Assembly (NCBI RefSeq): GCF_009865135.1
Contig: NZ_WWGH01000004.1
Span: 1 to 64,000, forward strand
Reading direction: 5' to 3'
DNA length: 64,000 nucleotides
Source of the DNA: Streptomyces sp. SID8374
GTDB taxonomy: Bacteria; Actinomycetota; Actinomycetes; Streptomycetales; Streptomycetaceae
Both the position numbers and the translations under genes were made by a program. This document shows, piece by piece, positions 17,070 to 25,183 of the stretch (its first letter is position 1; every line of letters starts with the position of its first letter). The notes below the pieces were generated by a model. It ran no database searches and was not told the origin of the DNA. It saw only the letters and a list, made by a program, of their open reading frames with translations.

Positions 17070-18119
17070 CTACCTGCTGCGTCCGCGCCCGGCTTCCGGA
17101 CCCTCCGGACGCCGGGGCGGCTGCTGCTTTGCCCCGGCGTCCGGAGCAGGGCCGCGCTTCGGCGGCGACTGGCGGACGGTAGTGCTACGGGAGCGTGCGG
17201 CCGCGGACGACGGCCGCGCCGGCGCCGCAAGGCGCTGAGCGTCAGCGGGCAGCAGAACCGGCGCCGCGCTCCGCTCGATCCGGGCCATCCGCTCCGGCCA
17301 CTCCGGCCCCTGCCGGAGGCTGACGTCACGCAGCCGCAGCTGGGTGTCCACGAAGGCTCTGCTCTCGGCCTCCCCCAGAGGGCGGCTCCGCTCGGCGTCG
17401 ACCCCGTCGCGCAGCCCCGGAGGGGCGACCCACTGCCCGGCGTCGTCCAGGCTGTTGCTGTAGCGCGGCTTGCTCTCGCCACGGCGATAGACGCTGGCCA
17501 GGTCGACTAGGGCCCCGCGATCAACGCGGTCGGCCAGGTCGAGGACGCCCGCGTACGACTCGTCGGCATTGGCCTGGACGGTGAGGCGGCCCTGCCCCCG
17601 GTCGGCGAGCTGCTCGAAGTACCGGTTGACGATGCCCTGGTCGCTCAGCGCCTTCGGAACACCCATGAACAGACCCTCGATACGGGCCCCGGACTCCCGG
17701 TACGCACGCATCTTGTCCTCGACGGCCTGCGCGTTCTGCGAGGTCTCCTGGATGATCGCGTGCAGGCCGTGCGTACGGACGTAGTCCTCGGCCTGCGCCA
17801 TCCACGCCCGGCCGTCCGCACGGGTGTAGGCAGCCATGAGGGTGTCGTCCTGCGCCATGAGAGCGTCATAGGCCGGGTGGTAGGGCTTGTAGAGGTCGCT
17901 GTCGACGTCCACGAAGCCGCCGTTCTGGTTGAGCACGCCAGCGACCATCTCGGTCACCTTGCTCTTGCCCGCGCCGGGCTGCCCCACGAGGAAGACGATC
18001 GTGGGCGTCTTCTGGGACTCGGCGCCAGCCAGGAGGTCGGGGACGATCCGCTCGCGGAAGATGCGCTGGTTCTCGGCCTCCGGCAGCCGGTAGCGCTCCA
18101 CCTCCTGAGGGTCGATCAT
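17070..18119 (-). CDS. Zeta-toxin family kinase
   Basis: 349 residues from the ATG at 18119. Walker A FLVGQPGAGKSKVTEM at about 43-58 and an alpha/beta kinase fold: GGFVDVDSDLYKPYHPAYDA, DYVRTHGLHAIIQETSQNA, then RIEGLFMGVPKALSDQGIVN and NRYFEQLADRGQGRL. Zeta toxins phosphorylate the wall precursor UDP-N-acetylglucosamine and stabilise plasmids when paired with an epsilon antitoxin. The C-terminal 60 residues are Pro/Ala/Arg-rich and probably disordered. The upstream small gene overlaps by four bases (ATGA) and is likely its partner, but does not look like classical epsilon. Expressed leftward, ending 87 bases before the SH3-like gene. Confidence 0.85.
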   Translation of the reverse strand: MIDPQEVERYRLPEAENQRIFRERIVPDLLAGAESQKTPTIVFLVGQPGAGKSKVTEMVAGVLNQNGGFVDVDSDLYKPYHPAYDALMAQDDTLMAAYTRADGRAWMAQAEDYVRTHGLHAIIQETSQNAQAVEDKMRAYRESGARIEGLFMGVPKALSDQGIVNRYFEQLADRGQGRLTVQANADESYAGVLDLADRVDRGALVDLASVYRRGESKPRYSNSLDDAGQWVAPPGLRDGVDAERSRPLGEAESRAFVDTQLRLRDVSLRQGPEWPERMARIERSAAPVLLPADAQRLAAPARPSSAAARSRSTTVRQSPPKRGPAPDAGAKQQPPRRPEGPEAGRGRSR

Positions 18120-18433
18120 GCCCGTCCTTCCCGGACATCGCGCGCCAGCTGGGCGTAGTCCCGGCGGGCGGCGGCGATCTGCTCGCGGTCGCTGGACCGC
18201 AGGGCCTCGCGCTCACGGGCGAGCTGGGCCTGGGCCGTACGCGCCTCCTTGATGACGCCCCGGTCCGGCCGCGGCTTGGCCTCCTCGGCGGCGATACGGC
18301 CGCTGTAGGCGCCGACGACCCCGTTGACCGCCTCGATCGCAGCCTCGTAAGCGGCCGTCTCCTCGTTCGACCAGTCGTGCGGCTCCAGTGCGTGGGTGAT
18401 CGAAATTCCGTTGCTCCCAGGTCGGTTCGGCAT
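18116..18433 (-). CDS. Candidate zeta-toxin partner/antitoxin (105 aa)
   Basis: ATG at 18433 (MPNRPGSNGISITHALEPHD) behind AAGGGGTCC. The protein is nearly all helix: YEAAIEAVNGVVGAYSGRIA, then a charged coiled coil (REREALRSSDREQIAAARRD). Size, helical content and coupling to the toxin fit an antitoxin that would block the kinase, but there is no close resemblance to epsilon of pSM19035. The pair shares one start region, so the partner would be made first. Regulation is unknown; no operator stands out within the 40 bases upstream. Role is inferred from context. Confidence 0.6.
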   Translation of the reverse strand: MPNRPGSNGISITHALEPHDWSNEETAAYEAAIEAVNGVVGAYSGRIAAEEAKPRPDRGVIKEARTAQAQLAREREALRSSDREQIAAARRDYAQLARDVREGRA

Positions 18434-18457
18434 GAGGACCCCTTCTCGAAGGTGTGA

Positions 18458-18718
18458 TCATTCTGTTGGATGGAGCTCGAACGGACATAGCGGTTTTCGG
18501 CGGGGCCAACCCCCGTCCGTACGCCGGCGCGGGCCGGAGAGTCGGCCGGACGCACGTCTCACCTCTTGGTGGGTGCGGCGTTCCTGCCGGGAAGGACGGC
18601 GAGGAACGGCCGGGTCGTACTGGGTCCAGCCGTTGGGGCCGGTGCTGCGGCCGCGGCGGCGGACCACGAGGTCGAACGGCTCCCCGGTGCCGCTGCTGTC
18701 GCCGACCTGTTCCGACAA
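18458..18718 (-). CDS. Possible small hypothetical protein
   Basis: A TTG at 18718 would begin MSEQVGDSSGTGEPFDLVVR; the first 45 codons have good third-position bias (GRSTGPNGWTQYDPAVPRRP), the rest less so. A weak GTGAAG lies upstream. The product is basic, Pro/Arg-rich and without recognisable domain. Its 3' end overlaps the upstream region of the antitoxin gene, which argues against it or means the end is eroded. Treat as tentative. Confidence 0.3.
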   Translation of the reverse strand: MSEQVGDSSGTGEPFDLVVRRRGRSTGPNGWTQYDPAVPRRPSRQERRTHQEVRRASGRLSGPRRRTDGGWPRRKPLCPFELHPTE

Positions 18719-18892
18719 AGAATCTTCACCAGTACCGAGTAACCTGCATCACATAGTCCTGGTGATCCTCGGAGCTTCCTTCCCGTCCCAAGATAGTGGG
18801 GGCCGCCGACAGCGGGCGGTGTGTGCGTCTGGCAAACCGCCGGGTCTGAGGCCACTGTCATCGGCCCCAGGCCTGCGGAGGATTGAGAGGGT

Positions 18893-20317
18893 TCAGTCGG
18901 CGGTCTCATGCGGTTCGAGTAGTGCGAAGTAGGTCTCGCGCTGCTGCTCGGTCAGCTCGCCGTCGAGCGAGAGCGCCGACCGCAGCGCGCTCAAGGTGTC
19001 CGCCGCCGGAGCTTTCCACGTCTTGTGCGCTTGCCGCTGGATCTCCCCGATGGTGACGTACGCCTCGGCGGGGAAGCACCGGATGTACCAGTCCAGCGTC
19101 TTGGCCACCGACGGCGTCAGGTTGAGGTGCCACCAGTGCGTGGGCCCGTCGCCGTCCTCGTCAGCGTCGTCGCCGAGCATCTCCAGGGACTCGGTGAAGT
19201 CGAACAGCACCGAGGCTCGCACGGTCCGTCCCAGGTGCTCGGTGGGCACGATCGCGTCGAGGCTGACGGCCACCGACCAGGCCAGCGCGTCGGCGACCTC
19301 CGCGACGGACTCCTTGTTGCGCTGGCGCAGTACCCACCGCTTGCGTACGTCGGGTCGGTCGAACAGCGTGTGGTGGAAGTCGACGGCGAACCGGTCGCGC
19401 ACCTCGACCGCGCCGGGCGAGAGGCTGTCGGGGTCGCCGCCGGACATGGCGGTCTTGACGCCCTGGTAGGAGCGCTGGCGGGACTCCACCCAGTCGTCCG
19501 CCACGGCCCGGGCCCACTGGTCGCGGCCGCCGACAACGGCCTGCGGGAGCGGCACCTCGGAGTTGCGGCGTGAGATGTAGGAGCGCAGCGTCGAGGCGGT
19601 GATGCCGCCGAGCTCCGCCAGCTCCGGGGCGCCGATCAACTGCGCGCCGGTGAGCTCCGGGCTGGAGAGGTCGACCACACACCGCTCCAGCGGCCGGGCG
19701 CCGTCCTGCGCCTGGTGGCGCTCGGCCCACAGCGCCAGGTGGTCGGGCCAGTTGTCCGGCCGGGCGACGTCCGGGTCGAAGGCGGACACCTTGCCGACGT
19801 ACGCCCTGGCCGGGTCGGCGCGGCCGTCGAGCAGGTCGGCGGCGGTGACGGTGGCGGCCATCCGGGCCTTGCGCCGCTCATACTCCTCCTCGACCGGATT
19901 CCAGACCTGCCCGGGCCGGAACCACGTCTCGCCGTTCCACCAGTAGCCGCCGGCCCGGAACAGCAACTGCTCGCCGCCCCAGTCCATGTGCAGGGAGGAG
20001 GTGTCACCGTCACCCAGCAGCAGCACGGTGCGGCCGTGTTCGGGATGGGAGCGCACCGACCAGCCGAGCGTGGTGTCGAGCGGGTCGGTGGTGAACGCGC
20101 GCCAGCCACCGTGGGCGCGGTTCTTGTCGAAGCGGCCCCACATGCCCGGGCCCCGGTTACGGCCGACGGCCTCGATGGCCTCGGGGCCGTCGTCGAGCGG
20201 CAGGTGGGAGTCGTCGACGAAGGGCAGACCCGGCACCGGGTGATCGGTGCGCAGGCCGTTGGCGAGCGGAAGAACGTGACTCAAGACTGATTCCTCGTTT
20301 CCCTTCAAGTGCTGCAT
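18893..20317 (-). CDS. Hypothetical protein with HTH-like central region (474 aa)
   Basis: Starts MQHLKGNEESVLSHVLPLAN at 20317. The N-terminal third is rich in Trp/Gly (GMWGRFDKNRAHGGWRAFTT, LLFRAGGYWWNGETWFRPGQ). At about 225-270 PELAELGGITASTLRSYISR followed by QAVVGGRDQWARAVADDWVE resembles an AlpA/excisionase-like helix-turn-helix with its wing, as used by DNA-binding regulators. The C-terminal part is helical (LAWSVAVSLDAIVPTEHLGR, HWWHLNLTPSVAKTLDWYIR). No catalytic signature. Divergent from the 20564 regulator across a region packed with inverted repeats, so the two may share control. Function unknown; a plasmid-maintenance or regulatory role is possible. Confidence 0.7.
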   Translation of the reverse strand: MQHLKGNEESVLSHVLPLANGLRTDHPVPGLPFVDDSHLPLDDGPEAIEAVGRNRGPGMWGRFDKNRAHGGWRAFTTDPLDTTLGWSVRSHPEHGRTVLLLGDGDTSSLHMDWGGEQLLFRAGGYWWNGETWFRPGQVWNPVEEEYERRKARMAATVTAADLLDGRADPARAYVGKVSAFDPDVARPDNWPDHLALWAERHQAQDGARPLERCVVDLSSPELTGAQLIGAPELAELGGITASTLRSYISRRNSEVPLPQAVVGGRDQWARAVADDWVESRQRSYQGVKTAMSGGDPDSLSPGAVEVRDRFAVDFHHTLFDRPDVRKRWVLRQRNKESVAEVADALAWSVAVSLDAIVPTEHLGRTVRASVLFDFTESLEMLGDDADEDGDGPTHWWHLNLTPSVAKTLDWYIRCFPAEAYVTIGEIQRQAHKTWKAPAADTLSALRSALSLDGELTEQQRETYFALLEPHETAD

Positions 20318-20403
20318 GCTTTATGCATCACTGAACCTGTCTCCCTTATACATGCTCACTAACCCTCTTAGTGCAGCGAGAATCGGCCAACCTGCCCGCG
20401 AGG

Positions 20404-20423
20404 TGTCCGCGACTCGCGGACGG
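20404..20423. repeat. TGTCCGCG-type palindrome, copy 2
   Basis: TGTCCGCGACTCGCGGACGG: the 8-base arms TCCGCGA/TCGCGGA make it near-perfect. It lies in the divergent promoter region between the genes starting at 20317 and 20564. Confidence 0.6.
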
Positions 20424-20429
20424 AGGGGG

Positions 20430-20462
20430 TCGCGTCGGATAAGCTCTCCTTATCCGACGCGA
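20430..20462. promoter_or_regulatory. 14-base inverted repeat in the divergent region
   Basis: TCGCGTCGGATAAG pairs with CTTATCCGACGCGA around CTCTC. It lies 28 bases before the first operator of the 20490 array and 113 bases upstream of the minus-strand start. Being in a divergent region it is more likely an operator or attenuator than a terminator. Confidence 0.5.
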
Positions 20463-20489
20463 CAAATGGGGTAGAACGTCAATGGATTT

Positions 20490-20560
20490 GTCAGGCTGAG
20501 CCTGACGAGTGAAGAAGTCAGGGAAAGCCTGACGCTCCTCTGCGTCAGGTGTACCTTGAC
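20490..20560. promoter_or_regulatory. Array of three 17-base operators, 27-base spacing
   Basis: GTCAGGCTGAGCCTGAC (20490-20506), GTCAGGGAAAGCCTGAC (20517-20533) and GTCAGGTGTACCTTGAC (20544-20560) share GTCAGG-N5-CCTGAC. Successive copies begin exactly 27 bases apart, and the last ends three bases before the ATG at 20564. Regular phasing suggests cooperative binding, most simply autorepression by the HTH protein encoded next. Iteron or partition-site use is an alternative. Confidence 0.75.
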
Positions 20561-20563
20561 GCC

Positions 20564-21379
20564 ATGACTGATACCCCTGACGGGCCGCGCGTGCTCTCTC
20601 CGCGCGACGAAGCCCGCGTGCTGTTCGCCTACGAAGTCGAACACCTCCGCAGGAAGGCACTCGCTCTGCTGCCCGTCGATCCCGCCGCGCCGCGCGGCGA
20701 GCGGCTGCGTCGCACCCTGGCGCTGAAGCAGATGGTGGACGAACTTGTGGAGCACGCCGTCGTCGCCGAACGCGAGGAGGGCACCACCTGGTCCCAGGTG
20801 GCCGCTGCCGCCGGCATCAGCAAGCAGGCCGCCCATGAGCGCTGGACCGGAGGCGTCAACGCCTGGGCCGCCAGCGGCCGCAGCCTGTTCTCGCGGGACA
20901 GCCACCACTCCACCTTGGATGCAGCCCAGCAGCTGGACCGCGTGTACGCCGACCACGATCCCGAGCACCCGCAGCATGCGGTCAGCTCCGGCCTGGACGC
21001 CGTCCGCTTCCCCGGCACCGCCGCCGCCGAAGCAGCCCGTCGGGAACGCGCGACGGGCCTGCACGCCCGGCTCGCCGTGCTCAGCAAGCAGATCACCCCC
21101 GCGTACGACGAGTGGAGCCGCCTCAACGACGTCGGTGCCCGCCCGGAGGCCCGGGCGGAGGTACTGACCCGGCTGGCCGTACTCCATGAAGAGTCCGCCG
21201 CTCTGTACGAGGAGCTGACCGGAGCCGAGCCGGAACTGGCCGACGAGCACCGCGACAGCGCCGAACAGGCCCGCCGGAACAGTGGCTCCCGCCGTGAGCA
21301 CGCCGAACTGCTGGCTGATGCGGCGCGTACGGGGGCGGCTTCGGCGGGCGCGGCACAGGGTGACGGCGACCGGACGTGA
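20564..21379 (+). CDS. HTH DNA-binding protein, likely autoregulated
   Basis: 271 residues; the ATG at 20564 is chosen because operators reach to 20560, which would leave a leaderless or nearly leaderless message. Residues about 85-110 are a helix-turn-helix (TTWSQVAAAAGISKQAAHER followed by W), similar to the HTH in the gene at 40446 (SWQQVADALGLTARSSAE). The rest is helical with QLDRVYADHDPEHPQHAV and C-terminal coiled coils (EELTGAEPELADEHRDSAEQ). It probably binds the three GTCAGG palindromes just upstream. The next genes follow closely (21439, 21927), the last encoding a tyrosine recombinase, so this may be the operon's repressor. Confidence 0.7.
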   Translation: MTDTPDGPRVLSPRDEARVLFAYEVEHLRRKALALLPVDPAAPRGERLRRTLALKQMVDELVEHAVVAEREEGTTWSQVAAAAGISKQAAHERWTGGVNAWAASGRSLFSRDSHHSTLDAAQQLDRVYADHDPEHPQHAVSSGLDAVRFPGTAAAEAARRERATGLHARLAVLSKQITPAYDEWSRLNDVGARPEARAEVLTRLAVLHEESAALYEELTGAEPELADEHRDSAEQARRNSGSRREHAELLADAARTGAASAGAAQGDGDRT

Positions 21380-21438
21380 CCCACGACTCAGGCGAGATCC
21401 TCCCCACGAGAGCACCAGAGAATGAAAGGGACACCCTC

Positions 21439-21930
21439 ATGACCCACCGCACCAACCTCGACCGCGAAGACATTCTCGCCCCGGCGGCCATCCTGGAGTT
21501 CTCCAACGATCTGCGTGTCGAAGACGTCCAGCCGCTCCTCACGTTCCTCGACGCCCGCCTGGGCGAGATCGCCCGCGCGCAGCCGGAGGGCACCGATGGC
21601 CGGTGGGCCGCCGACCATCTCGCCGAGACCATCGCCGCCAACTGCCGCGACCTCAGCGATGACCTGGTCTCCTGGGAGATCGAGCTCACCGAGGGCGACA
21701 TCAGGGCGCCCGGACACGCCCGTGACCTCAGCCAGCGTCTGTGGACGGACTGGAACCGGCTCGTGACGACTGCCCAGCGATTCGCCGACCACCCCGACTA
21801 TCTCCCCCGCTGGCGCCGCCTGCGCTACACCTGCGTCGAGCACGCAGAGTTCGTCGAGCAGGCACTGGGAGACGAGAGCGACGGAGGCACCCTTCACTCC
21901 GCCATCGCTCCCGACAGGCCGCCGCGGTGA
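21439..21930 (+). CDS. Hypothetical protein (163 aa) before the recombinase
   Basis: ATG at 21439 with GAAAGGGA upstream; a GTG at 21376 overlapping the regulator's stop is an alternative start adding 21 residues. The protein is acidic and helical (DLRVEDVQPLLTFLDARLGE, SWEIELTEGDIRAPGHARDL, WTDWNRLVTTAQRFADHPDY) without recognisable motif, signal peptide or membrane segment. Its stop overlaps the recombinase start by four bases (GTGA), so the two are co-translated and may cooperate, for example as a directionality factor, but there is no HTH to support that. Confidence 0.6.
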   Translation: MTHRTNLDREDILAPAAILEFSNDLRVEDVQPLLTFLDARLGEIARAQPEGTDGRWAADHLAETIAANCRDLSDDLVSWEIELTEGDIRAPGHARDLSQRLWTDWNRLVTTAQRFADHPDYLPRWRRLRYTCVEHAEFVEQALGDESDGGTLHSAIAPDRPPR

Positions 21931-23015
21931 CCGCCCCGCCCCAGACGCTGTCGGCGAGCGCCGTCGCGGGCGAGGAGGCGACGGCACGCCAGACACTCAT
22001 CGAGCGGTGGGCCGAGCGCCACGGTGTCGACGCCGCGCGCCGTCTGGCCGAGGCCGAGGACCTGGCCGACGCGGTCGCTGCCGAGATCACGCCGGACAAC
22101 ACCGTCGACACCTACAACAAGAGCTGGCGGGTGTGGACCCGGTTCTGCGCCTCCGCCCGCCTGCCGGAGCTGGAGGGCTCCCGGGGCGCCCTGGTGGCGT
22201 TTGTGACGTGGATGCTGCGCGAGGGCCAGCAGACCGGCAAGGGTTACGCCCCCACCTCGGCCTCCACCCACCTGGCGGCCGCCGTCGTCGGGCTGCGCCA
22301 GCGCGGCGTGACGGTCTCCGGCGACGACCAGGCCGACGCCCGCGCCGCGCTGGAGGGCTTGGCGGTCAAACTCCTGCAGGCCGGGGAACGGCGCGGCCGC
22401 GGACAGGCCGTCGGCGCCGACGTCGACGGCCTGCGCGCCATCGCCCGCGCCTGCCCCGACACTCTCACCGGCGACCGGGACAAGGCCCTGACCCTGACCG
22501 GCTTCCACTACGCCTCGCGCAGCCAGGACCCGGCCGGGCTGCTGGCCGACGACGTCAGCCTGCACCCGCGCGGCCTGGTCGTCGCCGTGCTCACCGGTAA
22601 GACCAAGCACTCCGTACGCAACGCCAAGATCCGCTACGCCGACGACCCCGAGCTCTGCCCCGTACGGGCCTGGACCGCCTACCGCACCCGCTTGGTCGCC
22701 GAACAAGGCCAGCAGTGGGCCGACCCGTCGACGCCGGCGTTCGTCGGCATCGACCGGTGGGGCCACGTCACCGGCGGCATGGTGCCCGACTCCGTCACCC
22801 GTGCCATCAAGCGCATCTCGGAGCGGGCCGGCGTGCCGATCCACTGGACCGGGCACTCCCTGCGCATCGGCCTGGCCTCCGTCGGCCGCCGCAACGGCAA
22901 GGACGGCATCGCCATCGCCGACCAGGGCGGCTGGGCCCGCCACTCCCGCTCCATGCTCGGCTACATGCAGCGTGACGACGGCTGGGACGACAACGCCTCC
23001 GCCGGCCTCACCTGA
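21927..23015 (+). CDS. Tyrosine recombinase (XerD/phage integrase family)
   Basis: 362 residues from a GTG at 21927. The N-terminal SAM-like core-binding domain spans about 50-150 (TVDTYNKSWRVWTRFCASAR). The catalytic domain has a box I arginine in HYASRSQDPAGLLADDV (about 197), a lysine in VLTGKTKHSVRNAK, HSLRIGLAS with His310 and Arg313, GGWARHSRSMLGYM with His337 and the nucleophilic Tyr about 346. The usual GxRxxE of box I is replaced by SRSQD. All catalytic residues appear present, so it should cut and rejoin DNA; the target is unknown. A copy of the dispersed palindrome inside a terminator stem follows 26 bases after the stop, making that family a candidate substrate. Confidence 0.85.
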   Translation: MTAPPQTLSASAVAGEEATARQTLIERWAERHGVDAARRLAEAEDLADAVAAEITPDNTVDTYNKSWRVWTRFCASARLPELEGSRGALVAFVTWMLREGQQTGKGYAPTSASTHLAAAVVGLRQRGVTVSGDDQADARAALEGLAVKLLQAGERRGRGQAVGADVDGLRAIARACPDTLTGDRDKALTLTGFHYASRSQDPAGLLADDVSLHPRGLVVAVLTGKTKHSVRNAKIRYADDPELCPVRAWTAYRTRLVAEQGQQWADPSTPAFVGIDRWGHVTGGMVPDSVTRAIKRISERAGVPIHWTGHSLRIGLASVGRRNGKDGIAIADQGGWARHSRSMLGYMQRDDGWDDNASAGLT

Positions 23016-23027
23016 CCCCGTACGGCT

Positions 23028-23073
23028 CAGCCCCGGTCAGGCCCGTTAGAACCAACAGGTCTGACCGGGGCTG
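23028..23073. terminator. Terminator whose loop is dispersed palindrome copy 2
   Basis: CAGCCCCGGTCAG (23028-23040) and CTGACCGGGGCTG (23061-23073) form a perfect 13-base stem. The 20-base insert, 23041-23060, is itself a family copy (CCCGTTAGAACCAACAGG at its core). It separates the convergent recombinase and 23107 genes. Confidence 0.8.
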
Positions 23074-23106
23074 ACGTGTGCTCCTCCGCAGGCGCAGCCG
23101 GAGGAT

Positions 23107-23568
23107 TCAGAAGGCCATGGTCTCCCGCAGAGCCCGCTGGAGGAGCTCCACGCCGTACTCATCCTCCCCGTCGTCGGAGTACCGGACGGAGGAGCCCAAC
23201 GCACGGGTGATGCTCTGGAGGCTGACGCTGGTCCCCATGAGGGAGGCGGCGAACTGCAGGACGGCGATCTCACTCTGCGAGGCCCGGTACACCCAGGAAT
23301 CCGTGCTGCTCACCAGGTGGGAGACCGCGTTCCAGTCGATGCGGGGTGTGCCATCGCTGCTGAGATCGACGATGGGCCGGTCCTGTGCGCGGATGATCCA
23401 GGGGCGGTTGCAGGGCGTCTGGTCCACGGCGAAGCGGCGGATCCACAGGCCGTTCCGGTACTCGCGCAGCAGCTGTACGGCGGCCTGCTCCACCCTGTCC
23501 TCCGGCCACTGCACATCCACGTATTGCTCGGTCGCGGCGGGCGGCATGGTCTCTTCGGCTACTGACAC
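23107..23568 (-). CDS. Hypothetical protein (153 aa)
   Basis: ATG at 23568 (MSVAEETMPPAATEQYVDVQ) with GAGAACCTCACGGT upstream and a poor ribosome site. Contains VEQAAVQLLREYRNGLWIRR, VDLSSDGTPRIDWNAVSHLV and ASQSEIAVLQFAASLMGTSV. The layout (about 150 residues, mixed alpha/beta, no motif) is seen in many uncharacterised Streptomyces proteins. No signal peptide or membrane span. It converges on the recombinase gene with the hairpin terminator between them. Function unknown. Confidence 0.6.
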   Translation of the reverse strand: MSVAEETMPPAATEQYVDVQWPEDRVEQAAVQLLREYRNGLWIRRFAVDQTPCNRPWIIRAQDRPIVDLSSDGTPRIDWNAVSHLVSSTDSWVYRASQSEIAVLQFAASLMGTSVSLQSITRALGSSVRYSDDGEDEYGVELLQRALRETMAF

Positions 23569-23935
23569 CGTGAGGTTCTCCGTTCACTCGATGCGGGACC
23601 ATCGCCCCGCTCGTCGTACTGTCTCCGGCCGCGTACCGGACGTTGGGCTGAACACGCCGGGCGGTCCGCCGCCATAGCGGCACAGACAAGTAGTCGGCGG
23701 CCGATGCCGGAGAGGATCGCGTCGAAGGTGCTGGTCACAGTGTTGTTCAAGGCCCGGGCGGGGGAAGAGCGTTGCGACCCGGGGTGCGACGCAGGAGAAC
23801 ACCCAGGGCGCGACACAGGAGGGAGCCCAGGGCGCGACCCGCGAACGGAGCGGCCACGGGCCCGGGGCGTCGCCATGACAGCGGTGTGACACTCGCCGCC
23901 AGGGAAGTTCGACGGGAACGGCATCGGGACGGTCA
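23569..23935. other. Gap with short imperfect direct repeats
   Basis: No convincing gene in these 367 bases. At 23777-23842 the unit G(C/T)GCGAC-CAGGAG-CCCAGG is repeated in imperfect tandem (GGTGCGACGCAGGAGAA, GGGCGCGACACAGGAGGG, GGGCGCGACCC). This is the divergent promoter region for the genes starting at 23568 and 23936; the repeats could be binding sites. Confidence 0.35.
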
Positions 23936-24292
23936 GTGGAGTCGTGGGAACGGGCCGCGCCCGGGGTCGAGCGGCACGCCGAGCTGGCGGTGGAGACCGC
24001 CTGTCACCTCGCGGACATCGCGCGGCCGGGTGGCTGGAGCACGGCGGCCGCCGAGGACGTCCTCGACGCGGTCGACACCCTCACTGAGGCGTTGGGCGGT
24101 GCCGACCCCGAGCTGGCGCAGATCCTCGTCGCCGTGGCGGCAGCGACCGGCAGCGCCCGCCGGCGCCTCGGTATTGCCCCCGCCGAACAGGAGCCGAAGC
24201 CGTCCGCCACGCCCTCGGTGCCTGCCGCGCGCAGGCCGCCGAAGCGCCGCGGCCTCGGACCGGGCTTCCAGGGCATCCGCACGAGCTCCTGA
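23936..24292 (+). CDS. Hypothetical protein (118 aa)
   Basis: GTG at 23936 preceded by GACGGTCA; the ribosome site is weak. The protein is helical (ERHAELAVETACHLADIARP, EDVLDAVDTLTEALGGADPE, AQILVAVAAATGSARRRLGI) with a basic Pro-rich tail. No domain is recognised. It converges with the AbrB-type gene, the stops being nine bases apart. Codon bias is strong throughout, so the gene is probably real; a regulatory or structural role cannot be told. Confidence 0.55.
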   Translation: MESWERAAPGVERHAELAVETACHLADIARPGGWSTAAAEDVLDAVDTLTEALGGADPELAQILVAVAAATGSARRRLGIAPAEQEPKPSATPSVPAARRPPKRRGLGPGFQGIRTSS

Positions 24293-24301
24293 GCCGGTGG
24301 T

Positions 24302-25027
24302 TCAGGAGGCGGTGGGGGCGAGAAGGTCGGCGGCCACCAGCCCGGCCTCCAGGCGACGTGCGGCCGCCGCGCACAGGGCATCGGGCATGGTGAGCAGGTA
24401 CCCGGCCGTATCGGCTGTCCGGATCAGCTCCAGCGCCACCGCCGTGTCTTCGGCGAGCGTGGCACGATTCTTGGCCGTGCCGAGCATCCGAAGGCCGAGG
24501 ACACCGAGGTCGGTGAGCAGCGCGTCAGCGCGTTCGTGAGCCCCGGCCCGGGCCAGGTGCGTGACGAGGTCGGAGACCCCGGCTTCGGGGAGAAGTCCGT
24601 ACGGCAGTGCGTCCGCGATGAGAGCGCCGTGCTCGGCGGTGAGCCAGGCGAGGACGGCCCGGGAGGTGAGCACCGGCCCGCGATCGTCGCGGTACACCCG
24701 GCGGCCGCTGCCGGGATCCCGGTCGGGCAAGTGGTGCAGGGCCGGGCCGAGGTCGGTGAGGTCGTCGGGATCGACCTGGCGGCCGCCGGCGAACAGCAGA
24801 GCCGGGCCGACGGGCAGCTGGTCGTCCAGCAGCTCGGTGTACTCGGCGCGCAGACGGTTCGTCACCGCCCACAGCGGCTCGATGGTGATGGACCCGTTCG
24901 GCCCGGTCCGCAAGGCGACCTGGGTGCCCTGGCCGATGCCGGTCGCACGTTGGGCCTGGGCGGGCAGGATCAGGCGTCCGCGCTGCCCGATGCGGACGGT
25001 GGTGACGACGGTCTCGGATGGCTCCAT
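24302..25027 (-). CDS. AbrB/SpoVT-type domain protein (241 aa)
   Basis: ATG at 25027. Residues about 5-50 fit a swapped-hairpin AbrB fold: VVTTVRIGQRGRLILPAQAQ followed by GIGQGTQVALR and GSITIEPL, as in MazE-like antitoxins and transition-state regulators. The remaining 190 residues are helical and specific to this protein (LTAEHGALIADALPYGLLPE, TAVALELIRTADTAGYLLTM). It may bind DNA through the N-terminal domain; no toxin gene is adjacent. The upstream gap carries a nested double copy of the dispersed palindrome, close to where its promoter should lie. Confidence 0.7.
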   Translation of the reverse strand: MEPSETVVTTVRIGQRGRLILPAQAQRATGIGQGTQVALRTGPNGSITIEPLWAVTNRLRAEYTELLDDQLPVGPALLFAGGRQVDPDDLTDLGPALHHLPDRDPGSGRRVYRDDRGPVLTSRAVLAWLTAEHGALIADALPYGLLPEAGVSDLVTHLARAGAHERADALLTDLGVLGLRMLGTAKNRATLAEDTAVALELIRTADTAGYLLTMPDALCAAAARRLEAGLVAADLLAPTAS

Positions 25028-25147
25028 GCCGCCGCACCGTAGCCCCGGCAGGCGCTTTGGTGAGCAGAAATCCCGAATGCTCACCCTCACGGGGGAAGGG
25101 GTCGGTGTGCCTCGCAGTACACCGGCATCTGTGTCTGCCAGGCGAAC

Positions 25148-25183
25148 TCTGTTGGACCTGTTAGAGCTAACGGGGCTAACAGG
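25148..25183. repeat. Dispersed palindrome, copy 3 (nested double)
   Basis: The inner copy CCTGTTAGAGCTAACGG (25157-25173) is enclosed by a second set of arms, CTCTGTTGGACC and GGCTAACAGGG, so two half-sites flank one complete site. It lies in the 350-base gap between divergent genes starting at 25027 and 25378. Apart from this and a candidate ribosome site at 25367, nothing else is evident in the gap. Confidence 0.75.

Noticed and set aside
23777..23842. Short CRISPR-like repeats
   Set aside because: Only imperfect tandem units of about 25 bases, without spacers of uniform length and without cas genes.
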